Source: CAZGTQ01 sp964528575 (GTDB lineage Bacteria > Planctomycetota > UBA1135 > GCA-002686595). Taken from it: 64,000 nt of DNA. Positions 43,051-50,716 of this stretch are shown here, piece after piece. The translations under genes were made by a program, and so were the position numbers. The stretch is from positions 1 to 64,000 of the forward strand of contig CAZGTQ010000267.1 in NCBI GenBank assembly GCA_964528575.1, written 5' to 3'. Within the stretch, counting starts at the first letter, position 1. Each line of letters begins with the position of its first letter. The notes under the pieces are model-generated. The model was not told where the DNA came from. It did no database searches and saw only the letters and a program-made list of their open reading frames with translations.

Positions 43051-45231
43051 CTACAACGCCTCGTAGGCGCTCACCTCGTCGAACGCGACGTCGAGCTCGC
43101 GCTTGCCGAGCCGCACAGCGAGCCGCCGGCGCCGCTTGTCGACCTTGAGCACGACCGCGCGCCGGCCGTAGCGGACGAGATACACGAGCTCCCCTTTCTT
43201 CAGCGTCTCGAGGAAGCCCTGGCGCTTGCCCGTCAGGTCCGCCCCCTGCAGCCGCGCCCGCGCACGCTCGATCGCGCCGCCCAGCTCGCCGCGCACGCCG
43301 GCCGGCACCTGCGGCAGCAGCCGCTCGATCCGCTCCAGCTCGACGAGCACGTCGCGCACCTCCTCCTCGACCAGCCGCCCCGCCTCCTCCGCGAGCATCG
43401 CGCGGCTGGCGCGCACCGCCTCCTCCTCCTCCGCGAGCCGGCTCACGGCGTCCTCGAGCTCCGCCGCGCGCCGCTCGGCCGCGCCGCGCACCTCCTCCGC
43501 CGCGACGCGCGTGCGCCGCACGTCGTTCATCAGCCGCTCGACGTCGGCGCGCGGCCGCACGAGCCGCCGCTCCGCCCGGTCGACGACCGCGCCGTCGAGC
43601 CCGAGCCGGCGCGCGATCGCGAGCGCGTTCGACTCGCCGGGCGTGCCGACGAGCAGCCGGTAGAGCGGAGCCAGCGTCTGCGCGTCGAACTCGACGCACG
43701 CGTTCTCCGCGCGCTCGTGGCGGAACGCGAACTCCTTGAGCACGCCGAGGTGCGTGCTCCCCAGCGTGGGCACGCCGCGCCCGAGCAGCTCCTCGAGCAG
43801 CGCGTCCCCGAGCGCGGCGCCCTCGTCCGGGTCGGTCCCGCCGCCGAGCTCGTCGAGCAGGACGAGCGTGCGCCGCGTCGCGCGCGCGAGCGCATCGGCG
43901 ATCCGCACGACGTGCGAAGCGAACGTCGAGAGGTTCTGCTCGATCTCCTGCTCGTCGCCGATGTCGGCCGCGACGCCGTCGTACAACGGCACCGTCGTGC
44001 CCGCGAGCGCCGCGAGCGGCAGGCCCATGCGCGTCAGCAGCGCCGCGACGCCCGCGGTCTTGAGCGCGAGCGTCTTGCCGCCGGGGTTGGGGCCCGTGAT
44101 CACGATCAGGTCGAAGTCGCCGCCGAGCCGCAGGTCGAGCGGCACGACGCGCTCGATGCGCCCGAGCCGCTCCTGCTCGACGAGCAGCGGATGGCGCACC
44201 GCGCGCAGAACGAGCTCGTCCGCCGCGCCGGGCTCGCCGACGACGAGCGCGGGCCGGCCGTCGTGCGCGCGCGCCCACGAGGCGCCGCACGCCGCGAGCT
44301 CGACCTCGGCGCACAGCTCGGCGAGCCGCCGGATCTGCGCCTCGTCGGCGCGCACCGCGCGCGTCAGCTCGGTCAGCACGCGCTCCACCTCGTGACGCTC
44401 GTCCGCACGCGCCGCGGCGGCGGCGTTCGCGCTCTCGACGACCTGCTGCGGCTCGACGAAGAGCGTCTCCTCGGTCTGCGAGCGGTCGTGCACGATGCCC
44501 GGCACCTGGCCGAGGTGCTTCGCCTTGACCGCGAGCACCGCGCGGCCGCCGCGGCGCTGGATGCGGCCGCCCGCGCCGTCGGCGAGGAAGCGGCGCACGT
44601 CGTTGCGCGCGACGAGGGCGCGCAAGCGGCGCTCGACGGTCTCCTCGAGCTGCGCGGCGCGGCGGCGCACGTCGCGCAGCCGAGCGCTCGCTTCGTCGAG
44701 CACGCGCCCGCGCGGGTCGACGCAGCGGTCGAGCTCCGCGCGCAGCTCCTCGCAGTCCGGCGCGCCGTCGAGCAACGCGGCGGTGGCGGGCACGGCGCCG
44801 GCGCGCGCGGTCGCCCACGCGCCGACCTGGCGCGCCGACATGAGGAAAGCGCCGAGCCGCGCGAGCTCGAGCCCCTCGAGCGCGCGGCTGTAGAGCCGCG
44901 CCTGGACGAGGATCGGGAGCGGGTCGGTCAGTCCCGCGAGCGGCGGCGCGCTCGCCGGGTCGAGCGCGCACAGCTCGCGGCAGCGCGCGAGCGCGGCGAG
45001 CGCGCCTGCGTCGTCGCGCGGCACGAGCTCCGCGAGCGCGCGCACGCCGAGCGAGCTGGGCGCATGCCGCTCGAACGTCGCGCGGATCGCGGGCCAGTCG
45101 AGCGCGTCCGCCGCGAACGCCGCGAGCCGCGCCGCGCGGCGGGCGCTCTGGGCGTCGGCGCTCACGCCACCGCCGCCGCGTCCGCCGGCGGGCGCCTCCG
45201 GCTCGGGCTCGTCCCCGTCCGCGCGCTCCAT
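43051..45231 (-). CDS. mutS2: MutS2-type ATPase lacking the Smr domain
   Basis: MutS-family ATPase; MutS2 proteins act in ribosome collision rescue or recombination control. 726 aa. Core and lever helices are followed by the ATPase: Walker A GPNPGGKT (about 379-386), Walker B VLLDELGGGTDP, and the His-switch STHLGVLKEFA. A coiled coil follows (about 560-640, many Glu/Arg). The protein then ends in a KOW-like region (KKGELVYLVRYGRRAVVLKV) at SAYEAL. The C-terminal Smr nuclease domain found in typical MutS2 (about 780 aa) is absent. The N-terminus is a Glu/Pro/Gly-rich extension of about 22 residues. Confidence 0.92.
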   Translation of the reverse strand: MERADGDEPEPEAPAGGRGGGGVSADAQSARRAARLAAFAADALDWPAIRATFERHAPSSLGVRALAELVPRDDAGALAALARCRELCALDPASAPPLAGLTDPLPILVQARLYSRALEGLELARLGAFLMSARQVGAWATARAGAVPATAALLDGAPDCEELRAELDRCVDPRGRVLDEASARLRDVRRRAAQLEETVERRLRALVARNDVRRFLADGAGGRIQRRGGRAVLAVKAKHLGQVPGIVHDRSQTEETLFVEPQQVVESANAAAAARADERHEVERVLTELTRAVRADEAQIRRLAELCAEVELAACGASWARAHDGRPALVVGEPGAADELVLRAVRHPLLVEQERLGRIERVVPLDLRLGGDFDLIVITGPNPGGKTLALKTAGVAALLTRMGLPLAALAGTTVPLYDGVAADIGDEQEIEQNLSTFASHVVRIADALARATRRTLVLLDELGGGTDPDEGAALGDALLEELLGRGVPTLGSTHLGVLKEFAFRHERAENACVEFDAQTLAPLYRLLVGTPGESNALAIARRLGLDGAVVDRAERRLVRPRADVERLMNDVRRTRVAAEEVRGAAERRAAELEDAVSRLAEEEEAVRASRAMLAEEAGRLVEEEVRDVLVELERIERLLPQVPAGVRGELGGAIERARARLQGADLTGKRQGFLETLKKGELVYLVRYGRRAVVLKVDKRRRRLAVRLGKRELDVAFDEVSAYEAL

Positions 45232-45344
45232 CCGCGAATCATGCCCGAACGCCGCGGCCCGCGCACCGGCCGCCGAGCGCAGCGGGACCGGCGGTTTCCG
45301 CGCACGGGGGCGCCGAGACCGTCGTGCGCGCCGCGCCCGCCGCG

Positions 45345-45350
45345 TACGAT
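45345..45350 (+). promoter_or_regulatory. candidate -10 hexamer of the metB-type gene (leaderless)
   Basis: TACGAT ends 9 nt before the ATG at 45360; no Shine-Dalgarno. The same hexamer and spacing occur before the EF-G gene. Confidence 0.4.
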
Positions 45351-45359
45351 CGTCCGGCC

Positions 45360-46538
45360 ATGAAGGACGCGAAGACGCACCGCATCGAAACGCTGGCGGT
45401 CCACGCCGGCCAGGAGCCCGAGCCGCGGACCGGCGCGGTCATGACGCCGGTCTTCCTGACGAGCACGTATGCGCAGGACCATCCGGGCGAGCTGCGCGAG
45501 GGCCACGACTACTCGCGCACGATCAACCCGACGCGCACGGCGCTCGAGCGCAATCTCGCCGCGCTCGAGGGCGCGGCCTGGGGCGCCTGCTACGCGTCCG
45601 GCATGGCGGCGATCAACGGGTTGCTCCACCGCCTGCGTCCCGGCGATCACGTCGTCGCGGGCAACGACCTCTACGGCGGCACGCACCGGCTGTTCGTGCG
45701 CTGCTTCGCGAAGCTGGGGATCCAGTTCACGTTCGTCGACGCGACCGATGCCGGCGCGATCGCCCAGGCGCTGCGCGACGAGACGCGCTACCTCTACCTC
45801 GAGACGCCGACGAACCCGCTCCTGTCGGTCGTCGACGTCCCCGCGGCGGTCGAGCTCGCGCGCGAGCGCGGCGCGCTCACCGTCGTCGACAACACGTTCG
45901 CGACGCCGTACCTCCAGCGGCCGCTCGAGCTCGGCGCCGACCTCGTCGTGCACTCGCTGACCAAGTACCTCGGCGGCCACTCGGACGTCGTCGGCGGCGC
46001 GGTCGTGGGCAACGACGCGCAACTGCACGAGGAGGTCGCCTTCTACCAGAACGCGGTCGGCGGTCAGCTCGGGCCGATGGACTCGTTCCTCGTGCTGCGC
46101 GGCACGAAGACGCTCGCGGTGCGCATGGATCGCCACTGCGCGAACGCCGCCGCGATCGCCGAACGCCTCGAAGCGCACCCGGCGGTCGAACGCGTGCTCT
46201 ACCCGGGCCTCGCGAGCCACCCGCAGCACGCGGTCGCCGCGCGCCAGATGAGCGGCTTCGGCGGCATGGTCTCGTTCGAGCTCAGGGGCGGCGTCTCCGC
46301 CGGCGTCGCGTTCTCGAAGGCGACGCGGATCTTCACCCTCGCCGAGTCGCTCGGCGGCGTCGAGTCGCTCGTCGAGGTGCCGCCGATCATGACGCACGCG
46401 AGCATCCCGGCCGAGGAGCGGCGCAAGGCCGGCCTCAACGACGGCCTCGTGCGCCTGTCGGTCGGCATCGAGCACGTCGACGACCTGCTCGAGGACGTCG
46501 AGCAGGCCCTCGAGGCCGCCGCGGCGGTCCCGGCGTAG
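45360..46538 (+). CDS. metB: cystathionine gamma-synthase/lyase-type PLP enzyme
   Basis: Trans-sulfuration enzyme of the Cys/Met metabolism PLP family, 392 aa. Start at 45360 gives MKDAKTHRIETLAVHAGQEP, the family start. YSRTINPTRTALE, the ASGMAAI segment, ETPTNPLL and VVDNTFATPYLQ are signatures. The PLP lysine is Lys202 in HSLTKYLGGHSD. C-terminal SLGGVESLVEVPPIMTHASIP fits synthases and lyases alike, so direction (MetB or MetC/CTH) is not settled by eye. It is divergent from mutS2 and followed by a strong hairpin. Confidence 0.9.
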   Translation: MKDAKTHRIETLAVHAGQEPEPRTGAVMTPVFLTSTYAQDHPGELREGHDYSRTINPTRTALERNLAALEGAAWGACYASGMAAINGLLHRLRPGDHVVAGNDLYGGTHRLFVRCFAKLGIQFTFVDATDAGAIAQALRDETRYLYLETPTNPLLSVVDVPAAVELARERGALTVVDNTFATPYLQRPLELGADLVVHSLTKYLGGHSDVVGGAVVGNDAQLHEEVAFYQNAVGGQLGPMDSFLVLRGTKTLAVRMDRHCANAAAIAERLEAHPAVERVLYPGLASHPQHAVAARQMSGFGGMVSFELRGGVSAGVAFSKATRIFTLAESLGGVESLVEVPPIMTHASIPAEERRKAGLNDGLVRLSVGIEHVDDLLEDVEQALEAAAAVPA

Positions 46539-46560
46539 GCCGCGCGACCGGCGCGCGCCC

Positions 46561-46585
46561 GGTCCGACGCCCGCGCGTGCGGACC
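46561..46585 (+). terminator. terminator-like hairpin after the metB-type gene
   Basis: GGTCCGACGC (46561-46570) pairs with GCGTGCGGACC (46575-46585) with one bulge and a 4-nt loop, 23 nt past the stop. No T-run. Confidence 0.55.
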
Positions 46586-46655
46586 GCCCGGCAGAACGGC
46601 CTTCGGCCCCGTGCCCGCCAGAACGGGCCTTCGGCCCGGGGCCCGTCAGAACGGG
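46581..46655. repeat. 28-bp tandem repeat, about 2.7 copies, at the 3' end of the HU-like gene
   Basis: Units at 46628-46655, 46600-46627 and a partial one at 46581-46599. On the coding strand each begins CCCGTTCTG; in the first copy this is the end of the gene (Pro-Phe-stop). Each full unit also carries GGGCCGAAGGCCC or a variant, a 5-6 bp hairpin with a 3-nt loop, so the array duplicates a terminator-like stem. Confidence 0.93.
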
Positions 46656-47095
46656 CTGTTCGGCTTGGGCGGCGATGCCTTGGGCGGCGGCGGCGCGGGC
46701 TCGCGGCGCTGCTCGCGCTCGGGCGCCGGCGGCGCGTGCGACGGCGACGGCGGTCGCGCCGGCGCGCGGCCGTCGATCTCCCCGGGCGGGGGGTCGTCGC
46801 AGACGCGCTCGCGCATCAGCCGGCCGACCTTGAACTTCACCACCCGCTTCGCGGGCACCTGCACCTTCTCGAGCGTGCGCGGGTTCTGCGCCAGGCGCGC
46901 GGCGCGCTCCTTCACCTCGAAGACCCCGAACTCGCGGAACTCGAGGCGGTTGCCCAGCGTGAGCTCGTCGATGATCTCGTCGAGGAAGCGCTGGATGATC
47001 TCCTTCACCACGACCTTGGTCTGGCCCGTCCGGTCCGCAATGCGGTTCACGAGCTCCTTCTTGGTGCTGGTGTGGGGATCGGGCTGGTGGCCCAT
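46646..47095 (-). CDS. HU/IHF-family DNA-binding protein with a proline-rich tail
   Basis: Nucleoid-associated DNA-bending protein, 149 aa. The HU fold covers residues 10-100: STKKELVNRIADRTGQ, FREFGVFEVKERAARLAQNPRTLE and the C-terminal KVVKFKVGRLMRERV. The beta-arm carries RNPRT-type sequence (QNPRT). HU proteins are about 90 aa; here a tail of about 50 residues follows, rich in Pro, Ala and Arg, ending PNSPF. The start at 47095 matches the family start. A promoter lies about 120-145 nt upstream. Confidence 0.9.
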   Translation of the reverse strand: MGHQPDPHTSTKKELVNRIADRTGQTKVVVKEIIQRFLDEIIDELTLGNRLEFREFGVFEVKERAARLAQNPRTLEKVQVPAKRVVKFKVGRLMRERVCDDPPPGEIDGRAPARPPSPSHAPPAPEREQRREPAPPPPKASPPKPNSPF

Positions 47096-47211
47096 CGGGG
47101 GGGCTCCGGGGCAGGTCGGGTCGACCGGGGGTGCCTGGCTGCTCCGGGCGACGGCGGGCAGCGAGCGAGCGGCGCGGCGAGCTTCAGGCACGGCTGGCGG
47201 GGCGGAGCGCC

Positions 47212-47239
47212 AGTATGGACGGCATTATCTCCTGGTCAA
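47212..47239 (-). promoter_or_regulatory. candidate promoter of the HU-like gene
   Basis: TTGACC (47239-47234), 16-nt spacer, CATACT (47217-47212) on the minus strand. The predicted leader is about 110 nt. The surrounding sequence is visibly more AT-rich than the rest of the gap. Confidence 0.55.
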
Positions 47240-47350
47240 GCAAGACTTTGTGACCGTCGAGGGGGCCGCTGGAAGGGCTCGCGGAGGCACTCGGACGCCT
47301 CTTCGGCCACGCCGGCCGATAGCCGCAAGGCGGGCCTGGGGAAGGGGTTA

Positions 47351-47398
47351 GGACGTTTCCAAGGCGCCGCGTGTGGCGCCGGGAACGGCAGAACGTCC
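47351..47398 (-). terminator. two-part hairpin after dtd
   Basis: Outer stem GGACGTT (47351-47357) with AACGTCC (47392-47398); inner stem GGCGCC (47363-47368) with GGCGCC (47375-47380). It lies 23 nt past the dtd stop. No T-run. Confidence 0.45.
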
Positions 47399-47420
47399 CA
47401 AATCATTTCTCCAGCTCGAC

Positions 47421-47885
47421 TTACGCTCGCGGATCGGGCCTCTCGGGCGGCTCTTCGAGCACGAACGTCACCGGCCCGTCGTTCGCGAGCTCGACCACCA
47501 TCGAGGCCCCGAAGGAGCCCGTCTCGGTCGGCAGCCCGAGCTCGCGCAGGCGCTCGGCGAAGCGCTCGTAGAGCCGGCGCGCGAGCTCGGGCTCGGCGGC
47601 GCGGTCGAACGAGGGCCGGCGCCCCTTGCGGCCGTCGGCGGCGAGCGTGAACTGGCTGACGACGAGCGCCGCGCCGCCGACCTCGGCCGCGGCGCGGTTC
47701 ATGCGCCCCTCTTCGTCGGGGAAGAAGCGCAGGTGCGCGACGCGTTCCGCCAGCCGCAGCGCCTCGCGCTCCGCGTCGCCGCGCATCACGCCGACGAGGA
47801 CGAGCATGCCGCGGCCGCAGCTGCCGACGACCGCACCGTCCACCCGCACGCTCGCGCGGGCGACGCGCTGCACGACGACCTTCAC
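47421..47885 (-). CDS. dtd: D-aminoacyl-tRNA deacylase
   Basis: Removes D-amino acids mischarged on tRNA. 154 aa. The start is a GTG overlapping the TGA of the upstream gene (GTGA), giving VKVVVQRVARASV. Motifs: VSQFTLAADGRKGRRPSF (76-93) and the cis-Gly-Pro NDGPVTF (135-141), which lines the chiral-proofreading pocket. It is the last gene of the trpS-led unit, an apt partner for a tRNA synthetase. Confidence 0.95.
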   Translation of the reverse strand: MKVVVQRVARASVRVDGAVVGSCGRGMLVLVGVMRGDAEREALRLAERVAHLRFFPDEEGRMNRAAAEVGGAALVVSQFTLAADGRKGRRPSFDRAAEPELARRLYERFAERLRELGLPTETGSFGASMVVELANDGPVTFVLEEPPERPDPRA

Positions 47886-49012
47886 GGCGCGCCGCTCGGC
47901 GGGCGGCGCTGCTCGCGTCGTTCGGCGCGCGCCTCCTCGAGCTTCTCGATGCGGTAGCGCGCCTGCATCGCGATCCACACGTCGCCGAGCTGCCCCGCGT
48001 TCACGTCGTCGCTCTCCTGATCGTGCCGCGCCTCGAGGAGCTCGACGACGCGCTCCCATGCGGCGAGTGCGGCGAGCGGGTCGTCGAGCCGGTGCTCGTG
48101 CAGCAGCGCCTGTTGCACGAGCGGCAGCGGGTCGCCCGGCTCCGCGAGCGCCGCCGCCTGCGCCGCCCGCAGCGCCGCGCTCGGCGCTCCGAGCGCCGCC
48201 TCGGCCGCCGCGAGCAAGAGCTTGGCGCGCTGGCCGTGAGGCGGATCCGCTGCGGCGTGGCGCGCGGCGATCGCGCGCGCGCGGCCGGGCTGGTCGTCGA
48301 GCACGTAGAGCACCGCGAGGTCGAGCTCGACCGCGATGCGCTCGCTCTCTTCGACGCGCGGGTCGTCCGCGGAGCGATCGAGCCACGCACGCATGCGCTG
48401 GCGCGCCGCGTCGGCCTCCCCGGCCCGCGCCAGGAGGTTGTGCTCGAGGCGTCGCGCGAGCAGGTGCGAGGGATCGAGCACGAGCGCGCGGCCGAGCTCG
48501 TCGCGCGCGCGCTGGAACTGCTCGTCCGCGACCGACAGGTGCGCGAGGCCGTACCACGCCCACGCGCACCCGGCGTCGACCTCGAGCGCGCGGCGCAGGA
48601 GCACGCGCGCCGCCGGCGGGTCGGGCTCGACGCGCGCGGCGAGCACGAGCTCGGCGACGGACGGCTCGCCCTCGGTCGGCGCGCGGTAGCGCTCGACCAG
48701 CCGCGCGAGCGCGTCGGCGCGCGCCGCCTCGGGCAGCCCTTCGAGGCGCCGCAGCTCGACGTCCTGCAGGAGTGCGCCGATCGAGACGTCCTCGGGCAGG
48801 AGCGCGTGCAGCGCGGCGAGGATCGCGTGGGCGCCCGGCAAGTCGCCCGCTTCGGCGCGCGCACGCGCGGCGGCGATCCGCTCGAGCGCCGCCGGCGTGG
48901 TCGACGACCACGTGCCGTCGACGTAGCGGAACGAGCTCGTCGTGCCGCACGCGGCCGCGAGCACCGCGAGGAGCGGTGCGAGGAGCACTCGGTGCGGGAG
49001 CCGCCACGCCAT
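47882..49012 (-). CDS. TPR-type lipoprotein of unknown function
   Basis: 376 aa. The N-terminus is a lipoprotein signal (LLAPLLAVLAAAC), so it is probably anchored to an envelope membrane at Cys22. The rest is an alpha-helical array rich in Ala, Leu and Arg with TPR-like repeats (AWAWYGLAHLSVADEQFQRARDE-type blocks at about 145-200 and further ones to 320). I cannot assign a specific role. It is coupled to dtd by a 4-nt overlap and follows another lipoprotein gene. Confidence 0.75.
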   Translation of the reverse strand: MAWRLPHRVLLAPLLAVLAAACGTTSSFRYVDGTWSSTTPAALERIAAARARAEAGDLPGAHAILAALHALLPEDVSIGALLQDVELRRLEGLPEAARADALARLVERYRAPTEGEPSVAELVLAARVEPDPPAARVLLRRALEVDAGCAWAWYGLAHLSVADEQFQRARDELGRALVLDPSHLLARRLEHNLLARAGEADAARQRMRAWLDRSADDPRVEESERIAVELDLAVLYVLDDQPGRARAIAARHAAADPPHGQRAKLLLAAAEAALGAPSAALRAAQAAALAEPGDPLPLVQQALLHEHRLDDPLAALAAWERVVELLEARHDQESDDVNAGQLGDVWIAMQARYRIEKLEEARAERREQRRPPSGAP

Positions 49013-49075
49013 CGGCCGTCCAGAATCGGCTGTCCGGGATCCGGCCGCCAGAATCCGGTGGCGAGAATCTGGCGT
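49013..49075. repeat. degenerate 14-bp tandem repeat between two lipoprotein genes
   Basis: About four imperfect units based on CCGGATTCTGG on the coding strand fill the 63-bp gap after the stop of the upstream gene. Confidence 0.6.
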
Positions 49076-49579
49076 TCAGCGCGGGCGCAGACCCGTGAAG
49101 CGCAGCTCGGGGCCGCGCTGCTCGTCGTCGCCGTCGACCGCGCGCCAGAACGCCTGGCCCCGGGCGACGATGGTGACCGGCACCTCGCCGGGCCGCTCGA
49201 GCACGACGAGCCTGCGCAGGGCGACGAGTCGCCACGCGTCGAGCTGGCCGTGGATCTCGACGTAGCCGGCATCGGACCGCGCCCGCGTCTCCTGCAGGAG
49301 CCCCTCGCTCACCGTCTTCGCGACGTAGCGCGTCTGCTCGGGATCCTGCGTGACCGCGACGTGGTCGAGCAGGCCTGGCGGGCCCTCGATGCAGATCTCG
49401 TCGGCGAGGAGCGCGGCCCCGTCGCCGAACCGCTCGGTCCACGGCATCTGCGGCACGGGCTCGGCGGCGGCGACCGCGGGACGGATCGAGGCGTCGGAGC
49501 GCCCGGCGGGCGGGGTGCTGCGGCACGCGAGCGCGACCAGCGGGAGCAGCAGGACCAGCATGCGGGAGAGCGCGATCAT
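49076..49579 (-). CDS. small lipoprotein of unknown function
   Basis: 167 aa. The ATG at 49579 gives a clear lipoprotein signal (MLVLLLPLVALAC, Cys19). The remainder (FGDGAALLADEICIEGPPGLLDHVAVTQD, split by a conserved-looking acidic patch) matches no family I know; residues 60-165 look like a compact beta-rich domain. It sits between trpS and the TPR lipoprotein in one unit. Earlier in-frame starts exist but lie in the repeat after trpS. Confidence 0.7.
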   Translation of the reverse strand: MIALSRMLVLLLPLVALACRSTPPAGRSDASIRPAVAAAEPVPQMPWTERFGDGAALLADEICIEGPPGLLDHVAVTQDPEQTRYVAKTVSEGLLQETRARSDAGYVEIHGQLDAWRLVALRRLVVLERPGEVPVTIVARGQAFWRAVDGDDEQRGPELRFTGLRPR

Positions 49580-49587
49580 GACCACTG

Positions 49588-49668
49588 CATCGGCGCGCAG
49601 CGCCGATCGGTTGAGCGGCATCGGCGCAGCGCCGCTCGAGCGGCATCGGCGCGCAGCGCCGCTCGAGC
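49588..49668. repeat. 25-30 bp tandem repeat, 3 copies, after trpS
   Basis: Units at 49642-49668, 49617-49641 and a diverged one at about 49588-49616, built on GCTCGAGCGGCGCTGC plus GCCGATGCC on the coding strand. The array starts 4 nt past the trpS stop and fills the gap to the next gene. Confidence 0.9.
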
Positions 49669-49671
49669 AGC

Positions 49672-50655
49672 TCAGCGCAGCCCGCAGGCGCGGTAGGCGC
49701 GGTCGCGGGTCGCGGCGGCGACGGCGCGGGCGCGCTCGGCGCCGGCCCGCAGGACCGCGTCGACCCGCTCGGGGTCGGCGAGCAGCTCCTCGCGCCGGGC
49801 GCGGGCGGGCGCGAACGTCTCCTCGATCGCGGCGACGAGGCGCTGCTTGAGGTGGCCGTAACCGGGCGCGCCGGGGCCGCCGGCGCGGATCCCCTGCTCG
49901 AGCTCCCCCATCTCGCCGGGGGGCAGGAACAGGCGCAGGAAGTCGCACAGCAGGAGCTCGTCGGGGTCCTTCGGCTCCTCCGGCGCGCGGCTGTCGGTCG
50001 CGATGCGCCCGATCGCCTTCTTCAGCGGCTTGCCGCTCTCGAAGATCCACACGTCGTTGCCGTAGCTCTTGCTCATCTTCTCGCCGTCGAGGCCGGGCAC
50101 CTTCGCCAGGCGCGCCTCGGCCGGCAGGCGCGGCTCCGGGCGCACGAACACCTCCCCGAACGCGGCGTTGAAGGAGCCCGCCATGTCCTGCGCGAGCTCG
50201 ACGTGCTGCTCCTGGTCCTTGCCGACCGGGACGAAGCTCGAGTCGTACGCGAGGATGTCGGCGGCCATCAGCACCGGGTACGTGAACAGGCCGACGTTCG
50301 GCTTGATGCCGCGCGCGACCTTGTCCTTGTACGAGTGGGCGCGCTCGAGCAGGCCCATTCCGGTCACGCAGCCGAGCAGCCAGGCGATCTCGCAGACCTC
50401 GGGCACGTCGCTCTGGCGGAACAGGCGCGCGCGCTCGGGGTCGAGGCCGAGCGCGAGGTACGTGACCGCCGTCTCGCGCACGCGCTCGCGCAACTGCTCG
50501 GCATCGCGGCTCGTCGTCAGCGCGTGGTAGTCGGCGATGAAGTAGTAGTGGTCGCCGGCCTCGTGCTGCAGCGCGACGTGCTGGCGCAGAGCGCCGAAGT
50601 AGTTGCCGAGGTGCTGGTAGCCGCTCGGCTGGATGCCGGAGAGATGGGTCGTCAT
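49672..50655 (-). CDS. trpS: tryptophanyl-tRNA synthetase
   Basis: Class I synthetase, 327 aa. The HIGH-type site is SGIQPSGYQHLGNYFGA and KMSKS is intact (EKMSKSYGND). GKDQEQHVELAQDMA and MSYPVLM-like (FTYPVLMAADIL) segments are family features. First gene of the unit trpS-lipoprotein-TPR lipoprotein-dtd. It is divergent from the WPF lipoprotein gene, 61 nt away. Confidence 0.97.
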   Translation of the reverse strand: MTTHLSGIQPSGYQHLGNYFGALRQHVALQHEAGDHYYFIADYHALTTSRDAEQLRERVRETAVTYLALGLDPERARLFRQSDVPEVCEIAWLLGCVTGMGLLERAHSYKDKVARGIKPNVGLFTYPVLMAADILAYDSSFVPVGKDQEQHVELAQDMAGSFNAAFGEVFVRPEPRLPAEARLAKVPGLDGEKMSKSYGNDVWIFESGKPLKKAIGRIATDSRAPEEPKDPDELLLCDFLRLFLPPGEMGELEQGIRAGGPGAPGYGHLKQRLVAAIEETFAPARARREELLADPERVDAVLRAGAERARAVAAATRDRAYRACGLR

Positions 50656-50716
50656 GGCCGCGGCGCGACGGTACCAAGCTTGCGTGGCCCGGCGCGACCC
50701 TCTAGACCATGGCGCC

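Larger units (their letters stand above)
47096..47420 (-). other. 325-nt gap between the HU-like gene and dtd
   Basis: Holds the HU leader and promoter (47212-47239), several GC-rich hairpins (for example TCGGCC/GGCCGA and GAGGC/GCCTC between 47280 and 47320) and the dtd 3' hairpin. No gene is seen. Confidence 0.6.

Noticed and set aside
47240..47350. Possible small RNA gene (6S-like) between the HU promoter and dtd
   Set aside because: Several hairpins are visible, but no long closing helix or central bubble could be assembled.
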